Part shown: positions 1 to 10,702 of the stretch, in pieces
Position numbering within the stretch: the stretch's first letter is position 1
How the letters are laid out: every line of letters begins with the position of its first letter
DNA from: Blakeslea trispora
Lineage: Eukaryota > Mucoromycota > Mucoromycetes > Mucorales > Choanephoraceae
DNA length: 64,000 bases
NCBI GenBank assembly: GCA_025331445.1
Contig: JAIWNE010000056.1
Coordinates: 147,647 to 211,646, forward strand
Direction: 5' to 3'
Made by a program: the position numbers and the translations under genes
The notes under the pieces: model-generated
The model's input: only the letters and a program-made list of their open reading frames with translations
Told to the model about the DNA's origin: nothing
The model's database searches: none

Positions 1-354
1 ATCGGTTAAATTCAACGGCCAAGCGACCGAGCCAATAGGAAGCGCTATGGAGACTTTTTGTAGCGCGCTTTAGAAGAATGTGATTTATCAATTTAAGCTT
101 CCGCAGTTGTATCTCGGCACCCTTTCCAGCTTCCATATACACCATTTCCAGAAATAGATATCACAATTTCTTTTTTTTTCTTTATGAGTTTTATTTGTTG
201 CACATATTCGGAGATAGAATTCACGAAAAGAGATGATCAATGATTGAAGGATATGATAAAATGAACATATCTGTTTTGTTAAAGATATAATAACACTAGA
301 ATTAAAAGAAGAAAGTGCAGAAGACAATCAGGAAAAGCTCAACTTAGAAAGAGA

Positions 355-680
355 GAGAGAAGAGCGTTTAGTGAGGTGGCGACCAACTTGCCAACGAGTT
401 TGCTTGAGGATTGCATGGAGAGGTTATAAGTAGTGTTGTCAAAAATGGAGGCCCATTGTGTGCGCCACACCTTAGAGAGGGCGATCATAAGAAGGAAATG
501 CATTCAAAACGGTTTGATTTCCCACAGCGAGTGAATGAAAAATCCAGCAAGTAGAGAGCAAGAAATACATGTTCAATGTTGGTGTCAGGCCACAGAAACT
601 CTCTACAACTGTCTAAATCATAAGCACAAAACAAAAAGATGAGCTGTATCAATAAACCATCTATTGAGAAAAACACACAT
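355..680 (-). pseudogene. probable degraded LINE (non-LTR) C-terminal remnant
   Basis: On the minus strand, broken frames give peptide pieces reading roughly NIEHVFLAL followed by IALSKVWRTQWASIF. This resembles the end of fungal non-LTR reverse transcriptases, where a zinc-binding zf-RVT motif (C..C...H..FL.C) is followed by a segment of the type 'hWxxHW'. The better preserved LINE at 33.2-34.8 kb in this window shows the same order (HNHFIAEC, later VLWVGHWHSHF). The cysteines are not clearly intact, there are in-frame stops, and no element ends can be seen. The assignment rests on weak motif likeness only. The rest of positions 1-870 shows no gene that I can support. Confidence 0.3.
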
Positions 681-875
681 ATATATAAATGATATATGGC
701 TGTTTGTTTGTCATGATTAACTTGCGTTTTTTCTTATTGATACAAGAACATCGATATATCATCTTGTTCTCTCTCTTTTTTAAAAACTACAGAATAATGA
801 ATAGGAATCATTGTAAACGATCTATATCAGACTCTTCTCTTTACATGCTAAGGGTAAAGGCTTGATCTCTTTGTA

Positions 876-1211
876 TTGTCAAACGAAGAGATATCTGAGA
901 AACAGAAAACCTATGAGCTCCGAAGCATTTTGGATTACATTAACTTGATCTACTGTTCGGACACAATCAATGTGTCCACTGAGCAAGACTTGCTGAGAGA
1001 GGTTTATGGCTTCATCGAGCAAAGCCAAAGTATCAGTTTGCTCTTCACTAATAAGTAAGCACAAACATCGTCTCTTATTCAAAGCAACAATCTAACTTTA
1101 CTCTTCAACTTTTGCAGTGCTTCTGGTAGCGTAGCGTCGTCAGAATATAAAAGCAAACGAAGAAAAATCGACACAATAGAAGGCATAGAAAGAAAGAAGA
1201 TTGGTACTTAA
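876..1211 (+). CDS. uncertain small spliced gene, 3' exons only
   Basis: An open frame of about 60 codons ends in a good donor (GTAAGC at 1055). A plausible intron runs to TTTTGCAG at 1117, and the second exon stays in frame to a TAA at 1209-1211. The joined product has a leucine-rich stretch (SILDYINLIYC, ending SLLFTN) and a basic C-terminal tail (SKRRKID) that could be a nuclear localisation signal. No ATG opens this frame after the in-frame stop at 855, so any start must lie in an unrecognised upstream exon. I do not recognise the family. It may equally be a chance ORF or a relic next to the LINE remnant. Positions 1212-2142 hold no gene I can support. Confidence 0.25.
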
Positions 1212-2142
1212 GTGGCTCAATATTTAACTTGAGTGCCTGGGAGTTGGATTGAAGTATGAAGGCAAGAGCTGCACAAAGTTATTGCAAGAAAAGAAGCTTC
1301 CTCTCTTCTCTTGTGGAAGAAGCCAACGGAAAGACCTTCTCTTTCTCCTTATTTCTATGCAGGAGAAAACTATGATTATCCATTTATAGCGTTTCAACTC
1401 ATAAAAAGTAACATGTAGATAAGATGAAAAAGATGTATATACCGTGCTACTTCACACACTGTCTAATCCTACATACACATGTACTATGCCTTAATGAAAC
1501 GAAATGCGGCAATAGTACACTTCAAAAAGTAAATAGACATCAAACGATTTTTTTTATTTACATTAAATCTAGGTAAACATTGCAAACGTATTTTCTTTTA
1601 TTAAAGTACAAATCAATGCTTTAGCTTTTTCTGGTTTTTGTTTCGCTTTCAACTTGACCAGACTTTTTCTTTGGACTCCATATTGCAAGACTGGTCATAT
1701 CAAAATAAATTTGTTGAAAGATCCCCCCACCCCCACATTTATGAAGGGGTTGTATGAGGATGTTACTTCCCGCGGACAGCATCTCAAAAACAATTTGAGA
1801 CATTTTAATGCCGCCTTCGCTCTCACTTCTTTGTCTTGTGAAGTAAGCAACAGTAACCTCACCAACATGCCCTTCCAGGTTCATGACCAAATCCATGTTT
1901 TTCTGTGCGATAACCTTTTTTTTTTTTTTTTTTTGAAATTATGCTATCTATTTCTGGAAATAGTTTAAAATGTGTCAATTGAATTTAACCGTAGGCTTTT
2001 GATTGGCTATTGCTAACAAAATCATGGAGACACGGAAAGAATGACTCAAATATTTTAAGGCGTCTGATCCGAGCATGACAGTCCTCTCACCCCCCTTTTC
2101 TATCAAGTCCAAATACAGGTTTTTTATTGTTTTGTTTGTTTT

Positions 2143-5100
2143 TTAAAGAGTGATTGTATTCAATGTGTTCAAATCGTTCTGGAGCGTATCTTTATCCAAC
2201 TGTAACATTGTCCATCTTTGACTGAGTTTGAAGAAACAAGATATTGGTTAGCTTCTAATTGAATCACTCCAAGTTATCTTTACCTGTCTTTTTCCTTGAC
2301 ATTTTCGGGTACAGTATTGTTATAGTCTGGTTTGCTCATACGAGCATGTAGTTTTTCTAAATCAGAAGTTGCCTTCTTTAGTTTCTTTTGAAGCAGCGCA
2401 CTCTTTTTAGCAATGACCACTTCTATATCAACTCCCTTGGCAGCAGCAGCTTCAATTTGTGATTTCACAATGGAAGCTGTAGGCACAAGGATTTTTAAAT
2501 TGTTGTCGATTGCTTTCATGGTCCATCCATGCATATCATGATGTTCCTAAAAAAAAAAATTTTTTTGTACAAGATTAGCAACTCTGGTTCTATTAAACTT
2601 GTGTAACACATACATGTTTACTCAAGAACGTGATTTCGGATGCTTTCACAAAATCTTTGATTTCGTTAGCATAGAGCTTAAGTGGACCGTGATCACTCAA
2701 CAGCTCAGTCTCACAAACGATAGTGAATGGAAGCTCTTTTGTAATGCTAATTTGATTTCCTTGTCTAATCGATCGCGAAGCATGGATAATGGAGAGAACA
2801 ACCTGAAAGATTTAAAATTAAGAAAAACAGTTTGGAAACCACAAGATAACGTTGTCTTACCTGAAAATGTTCTTCTACGTTTCTATCGTACATTGGAGCA
2901 AACATTGCGCTCTCCGGGTATCTTTCCACCATGATAGAAGGTGCTTTTGACTTTTCATGACGTTCGGATAACGTAGAACTCATGTGTTGCCAAAGTTCCT
3001 AATATGAGTCATAAGCTTTTTTTTTCCGGTTTTTTCTTGTCTATCTTTCTTACTTCTGTGACAAAAGGCATAAATGGGTGTGTTAGACGGAGAGAGATGT
3101 CCATACAGGCATGTAAGATTCTCAATGTTGAATTCTATGAACAAAGAGAATTTCAATGTTTTCTTAGTAGACCTTGGAAAAAGGTTCTTTCTTTTCCCTA
3201 CCTTTTCTGCTTCACTCAAACCGGGCTTTCCTAAACTGGCCTTTGTAAACTCAACATAGACATCACAGACGTCTTCAACAATGAAACGACGCAAGGCATC
3301 AGTAGCCTCAAAAAGACGTGAATTCTCAAATGCGTCATGACATTTGTTGACTGTATCAGCCATACGAGATAGAATGAAACGATTGGCTAATGAGCTGTTT
3401 GCGGCTTCTTTCATGATAGAGAAGCTATCAAATTCTAGTTTAGGCTGTTGCTCTAATCGCATAAGGCCAAATTTAAAGAGGTTCCATAGCTTGTTACAAA
3501 AGTGAGAGGTTTGGATGACATTAGATATATCAAGATTGATTTGTCGTGTCTGTTGAGTATATTGTGTCAGGGCAAATCGCAAGGAATCGGTACCACAAGC
3601 AGGAATTCCATTAGGATATTCTTTCTCTAAATTACGAGTACTCCTATATAAAGTAATCAGTTCAATTTCTTTTAACATGCGAATTCACGCACATGTTAAT
3701 TTCCTTTTCTGGAAGATTGGACTTGAGTAAGCTGTCTTTCATCTCTTGGAGACTTACGCCTTCAATGACGTGAAGTGGGTCAATCACGTTTCCTAGCGAC
3801 TTGGACATTTTACGTCCTTGAGCATCACGCACCTATCAAAAGTAAAGTAAGCCTCTTTTCTTTTATAATAAACAGTGTCAATATGTTTACCATAGCATGA
3901 AGAAATATGGTTTTGAAAGGCGCTTTCTTGTCAGCAAAATAATTTGAGAGCATTGCCATTCTAGCCACCCAAAAGAAAAGGATATCAAAACCAGTTTCCA
4001 TCACTTCAATTGGATAACGATCCTTGTTTAAAGAAAGTCATTAATATCATTGACTGATGTTTGTTATCGTAACTTACAGGTATAGACTCGCCATGTCTTC
4101 CTTTCCAACCTAATGCTGAGAGAGGCAAAAGACCAGATGAAAACCAAGTATCCAAGACATCCTCATCCTAGTTTGTGTTTAGTAGATACGACAAGAAAGA
4201 AGCTAAAGTATTACCTTGACAAGTTCAAACGGAATATCCTTTGGAAAGCCTTGTTTTGTTAATAGGTTAATGGCATTTGTGGTAGCATTTGTCTTATCAG
4301 ATCCCACTACCCATAAATCACTGTCTTTTAAAAAAAGAAAATTAAATTGGTTAGCGCAACTTAAAAATAAAATATTCAACACCTTACCTGGGCCTAATTT
4401 CGCTCCGTCTGACAGCTTGATCCGATAGGCTGGAATTTCGTGACCCCACCATAATTGTCTGGAAATACACCAATCTTGAATATTGTCTATCATGTGATAT
4501 TAGTCTCTTTTTGAAATAAAGAAATGCAGCAGTTCTCTTACCAAGCCATCTATTCCAGTCTTGAGTAAATTGATTAGGTACAATTGTCATTTGACCGTCT
4601 TCCACTTGCTTTTTGGAAATAGCCGCAAGTTCTTTACAATTGATATACCTTTGGTTTTACACAAAAGAGAAAGTTAGTGTTTGAGGTAGATGGTCATCAT
4701 GACCTTACCATTGAGGCTGTAGTAAAGGTTCAATGATATCTCCAGACCTAGAACAAACAGCTATACGCATCACATGATTATCATCTCGTCCTTTATAACA
4801 TCCTTTCTCGGTCAATAAATCAATAATCTTTTCTCGTGCTTCGAAACGGTCAAAACCCTAATTTTGTTTCTGTTAGGCGCACCATTTGAGTGCTTGAGCA
4901 ACTTGAACTTACCACAAGTTCTGGCAATCCGCATGCTTCATTCAGCTTTCCAAGTTTATCAAAGATACTTTGAATAGGAAGTTGATGGCGACGGGCACAC
5001 GCATAATCATTTGGATCATGAGCTGGTGTAATCTGTCATTCGTTTCTGTGTTATCAACCATCTCACTGTATGCAAACAAACACATTACCTTGACAACACC

Positions 5101-6239
5101 AGTACCAAATTCCATGTCAACTAAGCTTCCATCACATACAATAGGAATCTCTTTTTCCAGAATAGGATGATAGACATATTTTCCATGCAAACTCTAACGC
5201 AAATGCTCAAGATCACTTCCCATACATGATAACGACAAGAATTTACCTTGTATCTTTCATCCTTGGGATGGATGGCTACTGCACAGTCACCAAGCATAGT
5301 TTCAATACGAGTAGTAGACACTGTAAGCTCGTCAATACCGTTTAACTCAGGATCCACAACTTTATATGAGAAATTATGCAAGACACCAAACTCAACTCTA
5401 TAAACAAATAATCCATCAATTCAATCATCTATCACTTGAACGATTGTTCCTTACGGTTTGGATCTTCCGGGCAAACTAATTGCTGTTCTTCCATTGATGT
5501 CTTTGTAGTCGACTTCAATATCTGAAATGACTGTTTCTAGTGCACAACACCAATTCACAAGTCGTGTATCACGATAAATCAGTCCATCCTGATGCATCTT
5601 GATGAACGCATTCTGAACAGCCTCATATCGATCCTTGTCCATAGTGAAAAACTCTTTCTTCCAATCCAATGAAGCTCCCATACGTCTCATCTGATGTAAA
5701 ATATGGTTGCCATACTTTTCTTTCCATTGCCATACTTGCTCAATAAAAGCTTCTCGACCAAGATCATGTCGTGTCAATCCACGCTCTCTCATCAGCATTT
5801 TCTCAACAACAGATTGCGTACCAATGCCAGCATGATCTGTTCCTGGTATCCATTGAACATCGTATCCATTCATACGCTTCCATCGGACAATAGCGTCCTG
5901 TACACTAAAGGTCAAGGCGTGGCCAATATGCAAAGATCCTGTTACGTTGGGAGGTGGTGTGATCATGGTGAATTTCTCCTTTTCCTTGGGTGTATTCATA
6001 AAGTCTGCACTGCTTGCCCTGAACAGTCCCTGAGCATTCCACCATTCATACCACCCTTCTTCGACTGATCTTGAGATATAAGTAGGTGTAAACTCTTTTG
6101 TTGGTTTTGGTACGATCGGTTTTTTGGAGTCTGTCACTAGAGATCTCAGATACAATGTGTTGCCTTGCTTTAGTATTGTTCTGTCATATCTGTATTTTGC
6201 CCGGATCGCTCTCGGTGAGAGTGCCTTATAAGCAAACAT
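2143..6239 (-). CDS. valyl-tRNA synthetase, probably mitochondrial; frameshifted
   Basis: Class I aminoacyl-tRNA synthetase that charges tRNA-Val. I resolve 16 exons; boundaries from the 5' end include 5455-6239, 5247-5397, 5089-5193, 4913-5032, 4709-4857, 4542-4648, 3693-3833, 3202-3643, 2861-2998, 2614-2802, 2284-2546 and 2143-2221. The HIGH motif lies in [14 protein letters not shown] (exon 1), the zinc/editing-region signature [15 protein letters not shown] near 4.45 kb, and KMSKS at 3798-3812. The C-terminal coiled coil characteristic of ValRS is encoded at 2284-2546. The first 35 or so residues are rich in Arg, Lys, Ser and Tyr with few acidic residues, which suggests a mitochondrial presequence. 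In fungi a single gene often makes both cytosolic and mitochondrial ValRS, so location is an inference. Directly after [10 protein letters not shown] the frame is broken by one extra base (T at 3780/3781): all exons sum to 3100 nt, one more than a multiple of three. Without it the protein would be about 1032 residues, usual for the family. Confidence 0.93.
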
Positions 6240-6848
6240 AGTTTAGTGAAAAGCACCAAGTAAAAGAAAAAAAAAAGTGTGCCCTTGTCCCACAAACTCT
6301 GTCATTTTTTGAGTTCCGTTAATATTTCAAAAAATCAATTCTCTTTTGCGATTTTGCATTGTTGGCAGGACATTGAAGTCTTGTAAAAGAGATACGACCA
6401 AGCGATCTGGATTGAGCTCTGTATAGCTATGCTCATACTTTTGTTTGATAACATTATTAGAGTGAGTTCAAAATAGAAGTAACGAAGGTATTACCGTACT
6501 TGTACAAGCATAGTTGGTGAGCAATAAACCTCCCCCCTTTTTTTATTCAATAGTGCCTACTGGCTTATACTAACTCCTTTTTTTTCTTCTTCAATGATGC
6601 AATATAAGACTAGCAGTATAAGTCTGGTAATATTCGTCAAAATCCTTTTCTCAGAGCGCAACTAGGTGGATCATATCCCACAAGTAGTGTGATTGAGTAA
6701 CAAATCCAGAAATCAGATAATTATCTTTATTTTCTCACAGATTAGATATGACAAACTCAGATTCATTATCTTGGTATCCATCTTTGAAGGTCGCCTTTCT
6801 TTCTTCCTTTCTTTTTCTGTTTTTCGTCCTGAATTAGATATTTGCAAC
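6240..6848. promoter_or_regulatory. shared upstream region of ValRS and D-serine dehydratase
   Basis: This 609-bp gap separates the start codons of two head-to-head genes, so it must carry both promoters and 5' UTRs. It is AT-rich with pyrimidine-rich tracts (for example near 6530-6600 and 6800-6830), which are common just upstream of start codons in this window. I see no convincing TATA box or repeated operator-like site. Confidence 0.5.
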
Positions 6849-8399
6849 ATGATTGACCAAACCAAAACATGTACAGTCCCTATTGCATTTGCTCAACAAT
6901 TAAAAGCAACACTGGCAAAAGATTGTGTTGGCAAAAAAGTAACAGAGTTGCGTACACCTTCACTTGTTATTTCAAAAACTACACTTCAGCGCAACTGTGA
7001 GCGTGTGGGTAAGATAACGGCTGAATTTGGTCTACGTACTCGCGTACATGTCAAGACACACAAGGTATTAAGAGAAAACCAAGAATCTGCTGTCTGTATT
7101 GTTTCTCAACCCTTTATCTTTCTTTGGCTTTTTTTTAGACAGTAGAAGGTGCACGTATCCAATTGACGAGCTTATCAACTGACGCGATTGTTGTTTCTAC
7201 ATTACCTGAAGCATACTACATGATAGATTCTGACCTTACAAAAGAAGGACTATTAAAAGAGGTGATATTTTCTATAACTGTATCAATCACAGTCATTTAA
7301 CGATACAGCAACAGGTACTGATTGGATTCCCTATCACAGCCGATAAACTTGATGATGTACTTGAGCTTTCAAAGAGGGTCTCTAAGCTACAGATATTTAT
7401 CGGTGAGTCAGCTTTAAGGCTCTAAAATAGCTTCCAAAACTTATTTCCAAGGATTAGACAACCTAAGTACCCTTGAAGAAGTTGAAAGGCATCTTAAGGC
7501 CAAACCCGATGGGAAAAAGCAGCAGCATCATATACATGTGTTCTTAAAGGCCGATTGTGGATATGGGTAAATTATTTGGCTCTTTACATATAACAAGTTT
7601 ATTTTTCCTGATACATTCCCCTCATAGACGTGCAGGCGCCATGATAGATAACTCTGTCACACTTGAACTAGCAGAACGGCTTCAAAATTCACCTTACTTG
7701 GCCTTTGATGGTATTTATACGCATGCTGGCCATTCTTATTCTTCAAGAAGTCCACAAGACGCACTCCAATATCTAAAAGACGAATGCGATTTTGCACGTA
7801 GATTTCGAGATTTTCTGCAAAAGAGTCATATCCAAGTGCAGTGTATCTCCATAGGTGCTACACCCACGATCAAAGCTATCACAGCATTTATGGATCAACA
7901 ACAAGAAGATCAAATGAGAGAAACATTAAGAGATGTACTAAAGGATATTGATGAAGTCCATGCTGGTGCGTTTGGTTTTCTCGATCGTCAACAAGTAGCT
8001 ACCGGCTTATGTAGTCTAAAAGATGTGTCTATCTCAGTAGCTGTACGCGTGGCAAGTGTCTATCCCGAACAAAGAAAAATTCTGGTCGATGGTGGTGCAC
8101 TAGCTCTCTCAAAGGATACAGCACCTCAAGGAGGATTTGGATATGTTGTTGACATGAAAGACCGGGATAGTCTAGGTAATCCCAAGATTCTTGCTTCAGT
8201 TACCAAAGTTGCTCAGGAACATGGTTTATTGGAAGAAATGGATTTGAATATTTTTGAGAGACCTGATATGCGTGTAGGACATGCTCTACGAGTCATTCCC
8301 AACCATTGCTGCTTAACAGCTGCATGTCATTCATTTTATCTTATTGTAGAGGACGATGATACAGTAGTGGATGTTTGGGTTCCTGTCCGTGGATGGTAG
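6849..8399 (+). CDS. DSD1: D-serine dehydratase, PLP- and zinc-dependent
   Basis: Eukaryotic fold-type III PLP enzyme that converts D-serine to pyruvate and ammonia, related to alanine racemase. Five exons (6849-7064, 7139-7261, 7315-7402, 7452-7566, 7628-8399) join in phase to 1314 nt, or 437 residues, close to the roughly 430 of yeast Dsd1. The probable PLP lysine is in RVHVKTHK near residue 70, at the end of exon 1. SIGATPT and DGGALALS lie in the barrel and C-terminal beta domain. Near the C terminus PNHCC supplies the His-x-Cys pair that binds zinc in this family. The ATG at 6849 was chosen because it directly precedes the conserved N-terminal TPSLVIS region; upstream frame is intron-like or UTR. 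The stop lies 71 bp from that of the convergent CCCH gene. D-threonine aldolases share the fold, but length and zinc pair favour D-serine dehydratase. Confidence 0.85.
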
Positions 8400-8470
8400 A
8401 CATAAGAGTCAGACTTTATTAAAATATATATATTTGATACAACAACGTTTATTATTATTTTGTTTTAGCT

Positions 8471-10702
8471 TTAATTAAGTGTTGTATTTGATCGGTGCAT
8501 TTGTGGATGAGCTTGGGTATTGTTTTGGTTATCGTTACTGTTGTTGCGGTTCTTTCTGGCAGGCTCTAATAAATCGCTAGGGTGCAAGAACATACAACGT
8601 TCCATAAATGTACATTGGTCGCCCATTCTATATCAAAGATAGATTTAGAAAAAAAATCCTTGCATCTAAACAAAAACAAATGATTAAACTTACCGGCACT
8701 CTTTAATGGGATGTGAGTATTTGCAGTGATTGTTTGTACAGAATGGCCAATGTACACAGCGCGATTTCCAGATAGGGAAATGTGTTTGAGATTGTCTCTC
8801 AATACGCTCATGTCGTGACCATATTCTTTTTGGTTCAGTTGCGATGGTAGCTGATCGTTTTGGCTTTGGTCTAGGGCTAAAGAGGGAAAAGAATGAGTTA
8901 GACACACTCCATCTTCTTTCTAGAAAAGGAGGAGACTTACTTGTTATCAGTGCCAGGATGAACGAATTTACAATTCTTGTTTGTGCAGTTTGGATAATAA
9001 ATACAGAGGGTGGTTGTAACCCAGGGCTTGGGAGGTTCCTCCACAATAGTAGCGGATGGCACGACAGCTCTGATGGAACGCTTATTGTTATCTCCAGAAT
9101 AAAGTTCATCCCAAGAAAGATCAAGACGTTGCTGCGATTGTGCCTGATCTACAGTATCGACATTGCTATCTTGTATTTCTTTGTTGTTGGGTACAGATAC
9201 TTCAGATGACAATGTGCTTGTCGATACCTCTGATACTGAAGAGTTAGAGGAGAGTTCTTCAAAGTCAATCTCTTCAGCCTCTCTTTGCTCCAATCTTTCA
9301 ACAGCGGGAGTAGGCTTAACATATTCAGATGACTCAACTAAACTTTGAATGTATTTCTTTGCAGCAAGAGTGGTGGTGGCTGTTGTGGCCTCGTAAGTCG
9401 CTAATGATTCTACAGGTTTGGCGACTTTTTTGATCAATTGAACTGACTTCACATAGGTTGAGTCAGACTTGACGAGTTGGTTGATGTATTCTTTACTGTT
9501 CATGAGTGTAGAAGCAACAGTAGCCTCGTAACGAGCAAGGAAGGGTTTTGGCATCTTTGGCAGAGAAGCAGCATAAGTGGCCGACACTTGCAGAGAATGA
9601 GCCGTGGTAGCCTCAAAAGCAGCAAGGCATGGTCTAGGTGGTTTAGGAAGTGATTCGATATACTTTTTGTTGTTCAGTGCAGTAAGAGCTGTGGTAGCCT
9701 CAAAAGCAGCAAGGCATGGTCTAGGTGGTTTGGGAAGCGAATCAATGTATTTTTTGTTGTTCAGTGCAGTAAGAGCTGTAGTGGCTTCATAGGAAGCTAA
9801 AAAGGGCTTGGGCAAAGAGGCAGCATATGATTGGCTCACTAACAAGTGTGAAGCAGTACAGGCTTCATAGTTGGCAAGAAAAGGTGAGGGAGGTTTGGGC
9901 AAGGACAGAATGTATTCTCTGGCCTCTAAGGTGGTAGAAGCAGTGGTAGCCTCAAACCGAGCGAGAAAAGGTTCAACAACGACATGTGCCTTTCTGATCA
10001 TAGGCTCAGATTCTTCTTTCTTGCTTTTAGTCAACTTGTCTGCATTTTTTGTGACGTGTAATTTTGACATGGCATCTTCAGTTATTGGTTTTGAAGATGC
10101 AATTTGACGCGTGATTGCAGAAGCACCAACAACAGCTGGAGCAGTAGCTAAGAGTTCGTCAAAGAGCGAGTCATAGCTTTCTTCCTCTTTTTCTTTTTTA
10201 AAATTGGCTTCAATGTACTTTGCAGCGTCTGACAGAGATCTTGCTTGAGAAGCTTCATACTGAGCAAGGAAAGGATTTGGTTGAACCTAAGATATAAATT
10301 TAGTCAACAGGTAACCAAGAAGACAAACTGAGGAAACCACATACCTTCTTAACAGGAGCAGTTTGCTTGGGTGTTTGTTGTGTAGTTACTTTATGATCTT
10401 TTTTGATGTCTGTAAAACGGTTAGAAAAATATTTACAAGTATTGCTATTCTCTAGCTCACCTTTTGTAATTTCTCTTGATTTGGTGATTATCTTGTCATT
10501 CTTTTTCGACTTTTCTGAAGTTAGGAAAAAGTAGGTTAGCAACAACAACAAAAATCTGATTTATAGAAAAAAAAGATTATATGCCAAATTTACCAAAGAA
10601 GAATAAGAAATAAACCAAAAAGGTACCAGCAAGAATACAGAGTGCTGTGTTGGTGTTAGATTCAGTAGCAAAATCAACTATTTGATCTACAAAAGATGAC
10701 AT
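8471..10702 (-). CDS. membrane-anchored EATTA-repeat protein with three CCCH zinc fingers
   Basis: Six exons (10594-10702, 10461-10514, 10345-10409, 8941-10286, 8694-8876, 8471-8627) join perfectly in phase to 1914 nt, or 637 residues. Residues 1-36 hold one hydrophobic segment (ALCILAGTFLVYFLFFFG) followed by a strongly basic stretch (EKSKKNDK), typical of an N-terminal membrane anchor with a cytosolic C terminus. From about residue 77 come eight imperfect repeats of about 29 residues, consensus FLAxYEATTA-x(11)-Y-I-x-S-L-P-K. An acidic/serine stretch follows, then three closely spaced zinc fingers at about residues 504-601. Fingers 1 and 2 are C-x5-C-x4-C-x3-H and finger 3 is C-x5-C-x5-C-x3-H, resembling the Nab2/ZC3H14 poly(A)-binding type. 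I do not recognise the repeat family or the whole architecture. An RNA-binding protein held at a membrane (ER or nuclear envelope) is an inference from the parts. Confidence 0.85.
9604..9777 (-). repeat. two near-identical 87-bp units inside the EATTA-repeat gene
   Basis: Units 9604-9690 and 9691-9777 are almost the same and each encodes one 29-residue repeat (CLAAFEATTALTALNNKKYI and close relatives). Neighbouring repeats are more diverged. The near identity indicates a recent unit duplication or gene conversion within the array. Confidence 0.85.

Noticed and set aside
3770..3790. Programmed +1 frameshifting in ValRS as an explanation of the frame break
   Set aside because: No slippery heptamer or rare-codon pause typical of known +1 sites; ValRS genes are not known to use it. 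A one-base insertion is simpler.
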